From NCBI RefSeq assembly GCF_001011035.1, contig NZ_CP011492.1, positions 7,371,447 through 7,435,446 on the forward strand: DNA of 64,000 nucleotides, written 5' to 3'. Origin of the DNA: Streptomyces sp. CNQ-509. Lineage in GTDB: Bacteria; Actinomycetota; Actinomycetes; Streptomycetales; Streptomycetaceae. Of this stretch, positions 1 to 9,171 are shown piece by piece. Under the pieces are notes generated by a model. It was not told the origin of the DNA. It saw only the letters and a program-made list of their open reading frames with translations, and did not search any database. How positions within the stretch are numbered: position 1 is the first letter of the stretch; each line of letters starts with the position of its first letter. The position numbers and the translations under genes were made by a program.

Positions 1-3000
1 GCCGGCAGGCCGCCACCGTGACGCCACGCGACGGCGCCGAAGGAGGCGGCGGCTTCGAGCAGCTCGAAATCGACGGCGACCTGCACGTCATCCCCACCGA
101 CGCGGTCCCCTACGTCGGCTCGGGGGCCGTGGACCGCGACCTGTTCAACATCACGGAACTGGTCGAGCAGGGCTACGGCGACGGGCGCAGCAAGCGGATC
201 CCGCTCATCGTGTCGTACGCGAAGGGCGCCCGCAGCGCCGACGCCGCGGAGCTGCCGGGGGTGAGGACCGGCCCCGCGCTGCCCAGCCTGAACGCCCGCG
301 CCGTCGAGGCCGGGAAGGACAGGGCCGACCGCCTCTGGGAGGCCGTCGACGACGACCGCGGGAACGCCCGGACGGCAGCCGGGCCGAAGCTCGCCGGCGG
401 CATCGAGCGCATCTGGCTGGACCGCAAGGTCAGCGCCTCGCTCGACCGCAGCGTGGCGCAGATCGGCGCGCCCGGGGTGTGGCAGGGCGGCCACGACGGC
501 AAGGGCGTCAAGGTCGCCGTGCTGGACACCGGCGTCGACGCGGAACACCCGGACCTGGCCGGCAAGATCGACGAAGCCCGCAACTTCTCCGACAGCCCCA
601 CCACCGGCGACGCCTTCGGCCACGGCACGCACGTCGCGGCCACCGTCGCCGGCAGCGGCGCCGGCTCCGGCGGCTCCCGCAAGGGCGTCGCGCCCGGCGC
701 CCGGCTGCTGGTCGGCAAGGTGCTCGGCGACGACGGCTTCGGCTCCGAGTCCCAGGTGCTCGCCGGCATGGAGTGGGCCGCGGGCGCCGGGGCCGACGTG
801 GTCAACATGAGCCTCGGCACCGACGGGGCCACCGACGGCACCGACGCGCTGAGCCTCGGCCTCAACCGGCTGACCGCCCAGACCGGCACCCTCTTCGTCG
901 CCTCGGCCGGCAACAACGGCCCGAGCTCGGCCACCGTCGGCTCGCCCGGCGCCGCCGACGCCGCGCTCACCGTGGGCGCCGTCGACCGCGACGAGTCGCT
1001 GGCCGGCTTCTCCAGCCGCGGCCCGCGCGTCGGCGACCTCGCCGTGAAGCCCGACATCACCGCGCCCGGCGTGGACATCGTCGCCGCCCGCGCGGCCGGC
1101 ACCGCCATGGGCACGCCCGTGGACGACCTCTACACGGCCGCCTCCGGCACCTCCATGGCCGCGCCGCACGTCGCCGGCGCCGCGGCGCTGATCGCGCAGC
1201 GCCACCCCGACTGGACCGCGCAGCAGCTCAAGGACGCGCTGGTCAGCACCGCGCAGCGGCACGACGACCTGACGGTCTACGAACAGGGCGGCGGGCGCGT
1301 GGACGCCGCCCGCGCCGACGCGCAGCAGGTGTACGCCACCGGCACCCTCGGCTTCGGCGGTGTCGACGAGGGCGGCGAGCCGGTGCGGCGCGAGGTCACG
1401 TACACCAACGCCTCCGACGCGCCCGTGACGCTCGGACTCGCCGCTTCGCTGCGGGCCGCGAACGGCGAGCCGGTCCCGGCCGACGCCGTGGGGCTGCCGG
1501 ACGGCGACACCGTCGAGATCGCCGCGGGCGGCACCGCGACCGTCCCGGTCACCCTCGACCCGGCGGGGCTGCGCCCCGGCCGCTACGGCGGGTACGTCAC
1601 CGCCACCGCCGGCGACACCGTCGTGCACACCACGATCGGCGCCGTCCGCGAGGCACCCACGCGCACCGTCACGCTGCGCGGCATCGACCGCTCCGGGCAG
1701 CCCGCCTTCGTCAACCCCGTCACGCTCTTCGGCGAGGACGACCGCTACGACGTCGTCACGTATATCGCGAACGGCAGGACGCTCACCGTCGAGGTGCCGG
1801 AGGGTGAGTACTTCCTGCACGCGGTGGTCTCCGACAAGATCCCGGGTGGCGGCGTCGACAGCCTCATCGTCGACCCGCAGCTCAAGGTCGACGGCGACCT
1901 GGACGTCGTGCTCGACGCCCGCAAGGCCAACGAGGTGAAGATCGAGACGCCGAAGCCGGCGGTGCAGGAAGCCGTCATGAGCTTCTACAGCCACCGCGAG
2001 TTCGGCAACCGCAGCATCTCCCACGGGCACATGGAGTTCAGCGTCGACGGCCGCAAGCTGTACGTGACGCCGACCGCCAGGGCCCGCGAGGGGGTCTTCG
2101 AGGTCTCCTCCCGCTGGCAGTTGGAGGCCCCGATGCTCACGGGCACCGTCCGCGGGCCCGGGACGCAGGGCCGCGCCGGCATCGAGGCCGTACGCCTGAT
2201 GGGCCGCTCCCCGGCCCTGGACGGCACCCGGCGGCTTCCCCTGGTCGACGCCGGCGCGGGCACGGAGGCGGACTTCGCCGCCCTCGCCGACGACGGCGCC
2301 GACCTCGCCCGCTCGGCCGTCCTGGTCGACGGCGAGAGCCCGCAGGACGAGAACGCGGTCCGCCGCGCCGCGGCCGCCGGGGCGAAGTACGTCATCGTCG
2401 TCTGCCCGGAGGACTCGCCCGGCTGGAGCGTGTGGCGGCCCGGCGGCGAACGGCTGCCCGCGGTCGGTGCGATGGTCAGGTACGACGTCGGCGAGCGGCT
2501 GCGCGCGGCGTCGGCCGGTGGCCCGGCGACCGTCGAGCTGCGCGGCACGCCCGCCAGCCCGTACATGTACGACGTGATGCAGGTGGCGAAGCAGCAGGTG
2601 CCCGAGCAGGTGGTGCACCGGGTGAACAGCTCGAACACCGCCACCGTTGAGACCAGTTACGGCGACTCCGGCGGCAACCCGTGGACCAAGGAGCAGCGCT
2701 TCGGCTGGCGGCCGTGGATGGGGACGGCCATCAACCAGTACCAGCGGCACGTGCCCACCCCGCACGAGCGCACCGAGTACGTGAGCGCCGGCGACACCCT
2801 CTGGCGCCACAACGTCCACCACCGCTACACCTTCGACACCTTCAACCCGCTGGCCGGCGGCATGATCCAGGAGGCCCGCAGCTACCGGGCGGGCGAGCGG
2901 GTCGAGGAGAGCTGGTTCGCGCCGGTGGTACGGCCCGCGATCCCGCGCGGCGTGGAGGGGCTGACCTCGTACCGCGAGGGCGACCAGCTCACCATCCGCA

Positions 3001-3623
3001 TCCCGGAGTTCGCCGACTCGCAGAAGGGCCACTACAGCCGCCTGGACGGCGGCGACTGGGACGGTACCCCGGCGGACAAGTCGTCGGCGGCGCTCTACCG
3101 CGACGGCGAGAAGCTGGCCGAGGGTCGCACGGCCTGGGGCGCGTTCCCCGCGGGCGGCACCGGCGGGAAGGGCACGTACCGCCTCGACCTCGCGGTGGAC
3201 AGGACCACCCCGGAGTGGCGCACGGGCGTGAGCACGCGCACCAGCTGGTCGTTCGCGGCCGACCGCCCCGCGGCGGGTGAGCAGGACCTGCTGCCGCTGC
3301 TGCAGCTGGACTACGACGTGGCGACCGACGCGCGGGGCGCGGCGCCCGGCGGGCGGCTGGTGCCGCTCGGCATCACGGCGCGGCACCAGGACGGGCTCGA
3401 CGGGCGGCGCATCAAGGGGATGGAGGTCTCCACCTCCTTCGACGACGGCGCCACCTGGAAGGACGCCGTGGCGATTCCCTGGTGGGACGGCAGCTACCAG
3501 GTCTTGCTGCGGCACCCCGCGGTGGGTGACGACGGCGGCTTCGTCTCGCTGCGCGTGAAGGCGTGGGACGACGCGGGCAACAGCGTCGAGCAGACGGTGA
3601 AGCGGGCCTACGCGCTGAAGTGA
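1..3623 (+). CDS. Secreted S8 family serine peptidase (subtilase), 5' end outside window
   Basis: Extracellular subtilisin-like endopeptidase. The reading frame is already open at base 3 and the residues before the first in-window GTG (18) continue the same propeptide pattern seen in the paralogue at 4967, so the signal peptide lies to the left. The catalytic triad is visible: Asp in VAVLDTGVDAEHPDL (codon 525-527), His in GHGTHVA (codon 621-623), the oxyanion Asn in ASAGNNGP, and Ser in SGTSMAAPH (codon 1152-1154). About 800 residues follow the catalytic domain; they include a PA-like insert (about 2280-2540; AAGAKYVIVV) and beta-rich regions probably used in substrate or wall binding. A strong hairpin terminator follows 10 bases after the stop. 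The neighbouring LuxR/TrmB-type regulator gene converges on it. Substrate specificity cannot be read from the sequence. Confidence 0.93.
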   Translation, partial: RQAATVTPRDGAEGGGGFEQLEIDGDLHVIPTDAVPYVGSGAVDRDLFNITELVEQGYGDGRSKRIPLIVSYAKGARSADAAELPGVRTGPALPSLNARAVEAGKDRADRLWEAVDDDRGNARTAAGPKLAGGIERIWLDRKVSASLDRSVAQIGAPGVWQGGHDGKGVKVAVLDTGVDAEHPDLAGKIDEARNFSDSPTTGDAFGHGTHVAATVAGSGAGSGGSRKGVAPGARLLVGKVLGDDGFGSESQVLAGMEWAAGAGADVVNMSLGTDGATDGTDALSLGLNRLTAQTGTLFVASAGNNGPSSATVGSPGAADAALTVGAVDRDESLAGFSSRGPRVGDLAVKPDITAPGVDIVAARAAGTAMGTPVDDLYTAASGTSMAAPHVAGAAALIAQRHPDWTAQQLKDALVSTAQRHDDLTVYEQGGGRVDAARADAQQVYATGTLGFGGVDEGGEPVRREVTYTNASDAPVTLGLAASLRAANGEPVPADAVGLPDGDTVEIAAGGTATVPVTLDPAGLRPGRYGGYVTATAGDTVVHTTIGAVREAPTRTVTLRGIDRSGQPAFVNPVTLFGEDDRYDVVTYIANGRTLTVEVPEGEYFLHAVVSDKIPGGGVDSLIVDPQLKVDGDLDVVLDARKANEVKIETPKPAVQEAVMSFYSHREFGNRSISHGHMEFSVDGRKLYVTPTARAREGVFEVSSRWQLEAPMLTGTVRGPGTQGRAGIEAVRLMGRSPALDGTRRLPLVDAGAGTEADFAALADDGADLARSAVLVDGESPQDENAVRRAAAAGAKYVIVVCPEDSPGWSVWRPGGERLPAVGAMVRYDVGERLRAASAGGPATVELRGTPASPYMYDVMQVAKQQVPEQVVHRVNSSNTATVETSYGDSGGNPWTKEQRFGWRPWMGTAINQYQRHVPTPHERTEYVSAGDTLWRHNVHHRYTFDTFNPLAGGMIQEARSYRAGERVEESWFAPVVRPAIPRGVEGLTSYREGDQLTIRIPEFADSQKGHYSRLDGGDWDGTPADKSSAALYRDGEKLAEGRTAWGAFPAGGTGGKGTYRLDLAVDRTTPEWRTGVSTRTSWSFAADRPAAGEQDLLPLLQLDYDVATDARGAAPGGRLVPLGITARHQDGLDGRRIKGMEVSTSFDDGATWKDAVAIPWWDGSYQVLLRHPAVGDDGGFVSLRVKAWDDAGNSVEQTVKRAYALK

Positions 3624-3633
3624 CACCCTCCGT

Positions 3634-3669
3634 CACCGGTGCGGCCGGAGCGATCCGGCCGCACCGGTG
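3634..3669. terminator. Hairpin terminator after first S8 peptidase
   Basis: Perfect 16-bp arms (3634-3649 and 3654-3669) around a GCGA loop, a GNRA-type tetraloop, begin 10 bases after the stop codon. There is no U-tract, as is usual in streptomycetes. It sits between two convergent genes, so it may work in both directions. Confidence 0.75.
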
Positions 3670-3820
3670 CGGGTGCGCGCCGTGCCGGGACGTCCCCCGC
3701 CGGGGCGTCCGCCGCGTCCGGGCACACGTGCTCCGCGGGCGCACCCCGTCGTGCGTCCCCCGCACGGATACGGGTCCCGGGCCCGTGCTCAGCCGGGCAC
3801 GGCCGTCCTCGCCCCCGCCG

Positions 3821-4837
3821 TCACGGCAGCCAGTCGCGGCGGGCCGCCTGCCACACCAGCTGCGCCCGGGTGTCGGCGCCCACGCGGCCCATCATGTCCC
3901 GCAGCCGGCGCTGCACCGTCCGCTGGCTGATGCCGAGCTGGGTCGCGATCGCCTTGTCCGCCAGCCCGGCCACCACCAGCGACAGCAGATAGCGCTCGTC
4001 CTCCGCGAGCGCGGGCCCGGCCGCCCCCGTGCCCTCGCCGAGCCCGGCCAGCTCGCCCGCCCCGGTGACGTGCAGCGGCGACGCCGCCGCCCACTGGCTC
4101 TCGAAGAGCGCGATCAGCGCGTCCAGCAGCGCGCTGCTGCGTACCACCGCCACCGTCGGCTCGCCGAACCTGCTGTCCGCGTTCGGCACCAGCGGGCAGA
4201 GCGCCAGCGCCCCGTCCGCGATCATCAGCCGCACCGGCAGCGCGCTCGCCGCCCGCGCCGCCTCGCCCGCCCGGACGCCCAGGGCGACGTTGCCCAGCAT
4301 CCCGGGCTCCTCCAGCAGGGCACGCTCGTAGATGACGCGGTAGCGCACCCCCTTGGCGAGCATCTCGAACTCCTCGTCGTTCTCCTCCGACGGCATCGCC
4401 ACGTGCCCCGCCTTGCACAGCGCCAGCACCTCCGTGCGCGCGCCGTACGCGAGGTCCCGTATCTGCTGCCGGATCGCCGCCACGCCCGTGACGACCTCGA
4501 CGAGCTGCCGCGCATCGCGGCGCCGCCCGCCGGCCCGGAACTCCTCGGCCAGCTCGGTCACCCCGCGCCTGGCCCGCTCCAGCGCCTCCTGCCCGCGCAG
4601 CAGCCGCGGCCCGAGCGCCACGTCCGGCGCCACGGCCACGAAGTGCCCCCCGCCGCCCGGGCGTTGCTCCGGGCCGCTGACCAGTCCCTTCTCCTGCAGC
4701 GAGGTCAGCAGCGACTCGGCGCGCCGCCGGTCGAGGCCCAGCTCCGCGGCCACGGACTCCGCGTCCGCGCCGTGCAGCCCGACCAGCAGCCGGTACACCC
4801 GTTCCTCCGTCGGTTCGACGCCTGCCGGCTCCAGCAT
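3821..4837 (-). CDS. LuxR/TrmB-type HTH transcriptional regulator
   Basis: DNA-binding regulator of 338 aa with two HTH regions. The N-terminal 60-70 residues form a winged-helix, TrmB-like segment (ERVYRLLVGLHGADAESVA). The C-terminus carries a LuxR-type HTH (about 275-335; DKAIATQLGISQRTVQRRL). The middle has no receiver domain, so it is not a response regulator; family members are thought to sense an unknown signal through this central part. A GGAAGGAG sequence precedes the ATG. The gene is divergent from the S8 peptidase at 4967 and convergent with the S8 peptidase before it. This regulator/subtilase pairing recurs in Streptomyces, so control of one or both peptidases is a reasonable inference, not shown here. 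Confidence 0.88.
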   Translation of the reverse strand: MLEPAGVEPTEERVYRLLVGLHGADAESVAAELGLDRRRAESLLTSLQEKGLVSGPEQRPGGGGHFVAVAPDVALGPRLLRGQEALERARRGVTELAEEFRAGGRRRDARQLVEVVTGVAAIRQQIRDLAYGARTEVLALCKAGHVAMPSEENDEEFEMLAKGVRYRVIYERALLEEPGMLGNVALGVRAGEAARAASALPVRLMIADGALALCPLVPNADSRFGEPTVAVVRSSALLDALIALFESQWAAASPLHVTGAGELAGLGEGTGAAGPALAEDERYLLSLVVAGLADKAIATQLGISQRTVQRRLRDMMGRVGADTRAQLVWQAARRDWLP

Positions 4838-4966
4838 CGTCTCTCACGCTCCTTCCGCACGGGCCCCCGCCGCCGTACGCCCTGTCTGACCAATGGCCGA
4901 CATGGCGACAAGTCGCCAACGGAAACCGCTTCCTTGGCGCCGGACGAGCGGGTTACAACCCAAGTC

Positions 4967-7900
4967 ATGCATCGTTCGCCCCGGCGTTACCTGCCTGTCC
5001 GCGCCGCCGTGCTCGGCTGCCTCGCCTCGTTGCTGGCCTCCGTGCCTTCTCTAGCCACAGCGCTGCCGGAATCGTCAGTGTCACACCCCGCGGCATTCGC
5101 CACCGCAACCACCGCCGCCCCGGGGACCTCCACCGCCACGCCGTCCGGTCCGGACGCGGGGGGCGCGGCGGCGGCCGGACCGGGCACCGAAATCACCCTC
5201 GTGACGGGCGACACCGTCACCCTCGGCCCCGTCGCCGACGGCCGGCCCACCGTCTCCGTGACCCCCGCGGAAGGCGCCGGGGGGAGCACGTCGTTCACGA
5301 CCCTGCACGAGGGCGCCGACGTGTACGTCATCCCCGACGCCGTGGCCCGGCTGGTGCCCGGCGTCCTCGACATCGAACTGTTCAACGTCACCGCGCTGGC
5401 CGCGATGGACTACGACGACGCCGTCACCGACACCCTCCCGCTGATCGTCCGCGGCCCGCGCCCGCTGGCCGCGCTCGACGAGGCGGCGGACAGCCGCAGG
5501 CTGCCGAGCATCGACGCCACCGCCGTCGACGTGCCCAAGGACGCCGCCGCCGGCTTCGCCGGCCGGCTCACCGCTACCGCCGGGCCGCGGGCCGCGGCCG
5601 GGGTCACGAAGGTGTGGCTCGACCGCGAGGTCCGGGCCGCGGAACTCGACTGGAACCTCGGCATGATCGGCGCCCCCGGAGCGTGGGAGAGCGGCCTGAG
5701 CGGCGCCGGCGTGGACGTCGCCGTGCTCGACACCGGCATCGACGCCGACCACCCCGACCTGCGCGGACAGATCGCCGCCGCCCGGGACTTCACCGGCAGC
5801 GGCTCCACCGGCGACCCGGACGGCCACGGCACCCACGTGGCCTCGATCGTCGCCGGCACCGGTGCGGCGGCGGACGGCGCCCGGCGAGGCGTCGCCCACG
5901 GCGCCCGGCTGCTCAACGCCCGGGTGCTGGACGACGAGGGCCGGGGGCAGTCGTCCTGGGTCATCGCGGGTATGGAGTGGGCCACCGAGCAGGGCGCCGA
6001 GGTGGCGAACCTCAGCCTCGGCGCGCAGCCGGGGGAGGGCGACGACCCGGTCGCGCTCGCGCTGGAGGCGCTCACCGCCGACACCGGCACCCTCTTCGTC
6101 GCGGCGGCGGGCAACCTGGGGCCGTTCGGCGGCTCCATCCAGTCCCCGGGCATCGCGCGCAGCGCGCTGACGGTCGGCGCCGCGGTGGAGAGCGGCAGGA
6201 CGGCGTTCTACTCCAGCGTCGGGCCGACGCGCGCCACGTTCCGCGCCAAGCCCGACCTGATCGCACCCGGCTCCGGCATCACCGCCGCCCGCTCCGGCGG
6301 CGGCACGGCGGATCCGTACACGATGATGAACGGCACCTCCCAGGCCGCGCCGCATGTCGCGGGCGCCGCCGCGCTGCTGCTGGAGAAGCACCCCGACTGG
6401 AGCCGGGAGCGGGTGAAGACCGCCCTCATGACCACCGCGGACGGGGAGGCGGAGAGAACGCAGTCGCAGTACGCGGGCGCGGGCATGCTCGACGTGCCCG
6501 GCGCCGTCTCCGACACCCTCGCATTCGACCGCGGCAACGTCGACTTCGGCTACCTCCGCTACCCCGGCGGCAGCGAGCCGCGCACCGTCGAGTTCTCCGT
6601 CACCAACAACGGCACCGAGCCCGAGCGCCTGGACCTCTCCGACAACTCCCGCGACGTCTACGGCGACGACGCCCCCGACGACCTGCTGACCGTCAGCCCC
6701 GCCCGGGTCACCGTGGCGCCGGGGGAGACGGAGACGATCACGGCCAGGCTCGACCCCGGCGCGGCGCCGCCGCGCGTCTACGCCGGCGGGGTCGTGGTGG
6801 AGCGCGACGGCCGCGACACCGTCACCCTGCCGTTCAACGCCTACCTCGAAGCGCCCCGGCACGACATCCGGCTGACCGTGCTCGACCGCAACGGCGACCC
6901 CTGGGCGGGCGGCACCGTGTGGCTCGCCAACATGGACGACTACCGTCCCGTCAGCGGCGGCGGCTCCCAGTCCGTGCACCTGGACGAGAACGGCCAGGGC
7001 ACCGCCCGGCTGCTGCCCGGGTCGCTCAGCGTGATGGCGAAGGTCGAGACCCCGGCGCGCGACGGCTCCCCGGCCACGGTCGCCTTCGCCGGCTCGCCCG
7101 AGGTCATGCTCGACCGGGACATGGAGTACACCATCGACGCCCGCAAGGCGAAGCAACTGCGGCCCGCGCGGGTCGCGGGGGCGCAGACCGAGGTCGAGCA
7201 CGTCTCCATCCACTACCAGCGCGGTGACGCCAAGCGGGGCAGCGGCATCGGCGACGGCATCTACGCCGGCGGCGAAGAGGTCGCCGAGGGCCGGGTGTTC
7301 CTCCAGCCCACCGGCGGGGTCGAGAGCGGCACCGTGGCGTTCGAGACCCGCTGGCGGCTGAAGGCGACGGGCCCGGCGCACGGCCGGCAGGCGGACGCCT
7401 ACGAGCTGGTGCTCGGCGGCGAGAAGATCGCCGACCCGCCGGTCTACGACGTCTCCCGCGCCGAAGCCCGCGACCTCGCCAGGATGACGTCCGACTACCG
7501 CTCGCTGCGCGGCGGTGCCGACACATACGCCGAGACGCGCTTCGCCTACACCGACCGGATCCACGCCGCGTACGGCATGAGCGAGCCGCTGGACGTGCCG
7601 CGGCGCCGGACGGAACTGGTCACCGCGGGACCGGAAGTGCGCTGGCAGCACTGCCTGCGCGCGCCGTCCGCGGGCGGCCTCTCGATGTGCGGGCCGACGG
7701 CGCCGTACGAGCGCGGGGAGCAGGGCGCACCCGTGTGGTTCCGCGGGCTGGCACCGGCCGTGGTCGCCGGCAACCACTACGACGGCAGCCTCAACGTGTC
7801 CGTCGACCTCAGCGACGGCGAGCACAACGGGCAGGAGCCGACCGGCGTGTTCGGCGAGCAGAGCCTGCGGCTCTACCGCGACGGCACCGAGGTCCGGCCG

Positions 7901-8401
7901 CGTCAGCCGGGCAGCGCGTACTTCGACGTGCCGTCCGGGCCCGCGACGTACCGTCTGGAGCACACGTCGCGGCCGGACACCGTGCGGCTGCCGCTCGGCA
8001 GCCGGACGGAGACCAGGTGGACCTTCCCGTCCCGCGGGCCCGCGCCCGGCGGCTCGGCCGTCAAGCCGCGGCTGCTCACCGTCGACCACCGGCCGCCGAC
8101 CCGCGACGACGGCACGCTGCGCGCCGGTGTCCCGCTGATGATGGGGGCCCGGCTGGTCTCCTCCGAGAGCCGGAGCGACTTGCGCGAGGAGAAGGGCACG
8201 CTGCGGATGTGGGTGTCCACGGACTCCGGCGGCCGCTGGCACCGCATGCTGGTCGCGCCCACGCCGGACGGCTCCGTGCTGGCCACGGCGCCCGGGGTGC
8301 GGCCGCGCGCGGGTGACTTTGTCTCCGTACGCGTCGAGGGCTCGGCCGCGGAAGGCCGGACCGTCGACCAGACCATCGTCGACGCCTACCCGGTGCGCTG
8401 A
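4967..8401 (+). CDS. Secreted S8 family serine peptidase (subtilase)
   Basis: Subtilisin-like endopeptidase of 1144 aa, paralogous to the one at the left edge. I start it at ATG 4967, which gives a signal peptide (Arg-rich n-region MHRSPRRYLPVR, hydrophobic core, AxA-type site near TALPES); the longer open frame back to 3563 is antisense to the regulator and not credible. A propeptide (to about residue 230) precedes the catalytic domain: Asp255 in VAVLDTGIDADH, His287 in GHGTHVAS, Ser458 in NGTSQAAPH. About 650 further residues are beta-rich. It has no obvious PA insert, unlike its neighbour. The 3' end overlaps by 16 bases the decayed ABC-transporter fragment on the other strand. The divergent LuxR/TrmB-like gene shares its upstream region (4838-4966) and probably regulates it. 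Confidence 0.93.
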   Translation: MHRSPRRYLPVRAAVLGCLASLLASVPSLATALPESSVSHPAAFATATTAAPGTSTATPSGPDAGGAAAAGPGTEITLVTGDTVTLGPVADGRPTVSVTPAEGAGGSTSFTTLHEGADVYVIPDAVARLVPGVLDIELFNVTALAAMDYDDAVTDTLPLIVRGPRPLAALDEAADSRRLPSIDATAVDVPKDAAAGFAGRLTATAGPRAAAGVTKVWLDREVRAAELDWNLGMIGAPGAWESGLSGAGVDVAVLDTGIDADHPDLRGQIAAARDFTGSGSTGDPDGHGTHVASIVAGTGAAADGARRGVAHGARLLNARVLDDEGRGQSSWVIAGMEWATEQGAEVANLSLGAQPGEGDDPVALALEALTADTGTLFVAAAGNLGPFGGSIQSPGIARSALTVGAAVESGRTAFYSSVGPTRATFRAKPDLIAPGSGITAARSGGGTADPYTMMNGTSQAAPHVAGAAALLLEKHPDWSRERVKTALMTTADGEAERTQSQYAGAGMLDVPGAVSDTLAFDRGNVDFGYLRYPGGSEPRTVEFSVTNNGTEPERLDLSDNSRDVYGDDAPDDLLTVSPARVTVAPGETETITARLDPGAAPPRVYAGGVVVERDGRDTVTLPFNAYLEAPRHDIRLTVLDRNGDPWAGGTVWLANMDDYRPVSGGGSQSVHLDENGQGTARLLPGSLSVMAKVETPARDGSPATVAFAGSPEVMLDRDMEYTIDARKAKQLRPARVAGAQTEVEHVSIHYQRGDAKRGSGIGDGIYAGGEEVAEGRVFLQPTGGVESGTVAFETRWRLKATGPAHGRQADAYELVLGGEKIADPPVYDVSRAEARDLARMTSDYRSLRGGADTYAETRFAYTDRIHAAYGMSEPLDVPRRRTELVTAGPEVRWQHCLRAPSAGGLSMCGPTAPYERGEQGAPVWFRGLAPAVVAGNHYDGSLNVSVDLSDGEHNGQEPTGVFGEQSLRLYRDGTEVRPRQPGSAYFDVPSGPATYRLEHTSRPDTVRLPLGSRTETRWTFPSRGPAPGGSAVKPRLLTVDHRPPTRDDGTLRAGVPLMMGARLVSSESRSDLREEKGTLRMWVSTDSGGRWHRMLVAPTPDGSVLATAPGVRPRAGDFVSVRVEGSAAEGRTVDQTIVDAYPVR

Positions 8402-8790
8402 GGCGCACCCGGGGCGACGACGGTGACGGGGGCCGCTGCGTGACCGGCGGGCGCAGCGGCCCCCGACCCCGCCGAGGCGATCCGCAGCGCCTCCACCAGG
8501 TCGCGGTAGAGCGCGTCGGCGGCGAGCAGTTCGTCGTGCGTGCCGCGGGCGCGGATCCGGCCGGACTCCATCACCACGATGGTGGCCGCGTCGAACACGG
8601 TCGACAGCCGGTGGGCGATCGTGACGACGGCGCCGGCCCGCGCCCGGGTGCGTATGCACGCGTGGACCGCGGCCTCGGTGAGCGCGTCGAGCTGGGCGGT
8701 GGCCTCGTCCAGCAGCAGCACGTCGGGGTCGCGCAGCAGCGCGCGGGCCAGCGCGATGCGCTGGCGCTCGCCGCCGGAGACGGCACCGAG
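8386..8790 (-). pseudogene. ABC transporter ATPase, C-terminal fragment
   Basis: Remnant of an ABC transporter (exporter-type) ATP-binding domain. In order on the minus strand the sequence has the signature SGGERQRIALARAL, the Walker B region DVLLLDEATAQLD, the D-loop, and the switch His in TIAHRLS, then a normal C-terminal tail. Walker A, Q-loop and the membrane domain are absent. The similarity stops abruptly near 8783-8800, where the other strand begins to read as the C-terminus of a TetR regulator. A protein without Walker A cannot bind ATP normally, so I call it a pseudogene. The open frame continues to 8961, but that extra N-terminal part is antisense to the tetR remnant. Confidence 0.85.
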
Positions 8791-8994
8791 GCGGACCGGG
8801 CGCTGGCCAGGCTCGTCGACCGCGGCCGGGAGGAAGGCACGCTGGACGGCCGGCTGGACACCGACTGGATCGTCCAGCTCCTCTGGTCGCTGCTCTACGT
8901 CGCGTGGCAGCGCAAGCGCGGCGGCGACACCAAGCACAACGCGCTCAGCCTGTGCCTCCACACGCTGCGGAAGTCCGTCGGCGTGCCGTCCTAG
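8791..8994 (+). pseudogene. TetR-family regulator, C-terminal fragment
   Basis: About 65 codons resembling the ligand-binding C-terminus of TetR regulators: ALARLVDRGREEGTLD, DTDWIVQLLWSLLYVAW, then HNALSLCLHTLRKSVG before the stop at 8994. The HTH domain and most of the ligand pocket are missing, and upstream in frame the sequence is antisense to the ABC-transporter remnant. The two fragments meet at about 8783-8800 with both 5' parts absent. That is what a deletion centred on a divergent promoter between a tetR gene and its target transporter would leave. No function is expected. Confidence 0.72.
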
Positions 8995-9171
8995 CCCCCG
9001 CCAGAGATCCGATCAATTCACGCCAGGTGGGTGGATCTTCGCTCCGCGGGGGTGTCGCAGGCGACGATCGATCTGGTAAATATGCAGATCGTGCTGCGTG
9101 CACAGGTGCGCCGCGCCGGACGGGTCGGCGCCCGCCGGGGCAGTCGTCGGATGACAGGAGGCCATTCCAGG

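Noticed and set aside
3563..4966. 5' extension of the second S8 peptidase frame
   Set aside because: It runs antisense to the LuxR/TrmB-like regulator and lacks protein character; the signal peptide starts at 4967.
5081..8659. Very long minus-strand ORF opposite the second S8 peptidase
   Set aside because: It is His/Arg/Gly/Val-rich with no domain and mirrors the codon bias of the true plus-strand gene, which has an intact catalytic triad.
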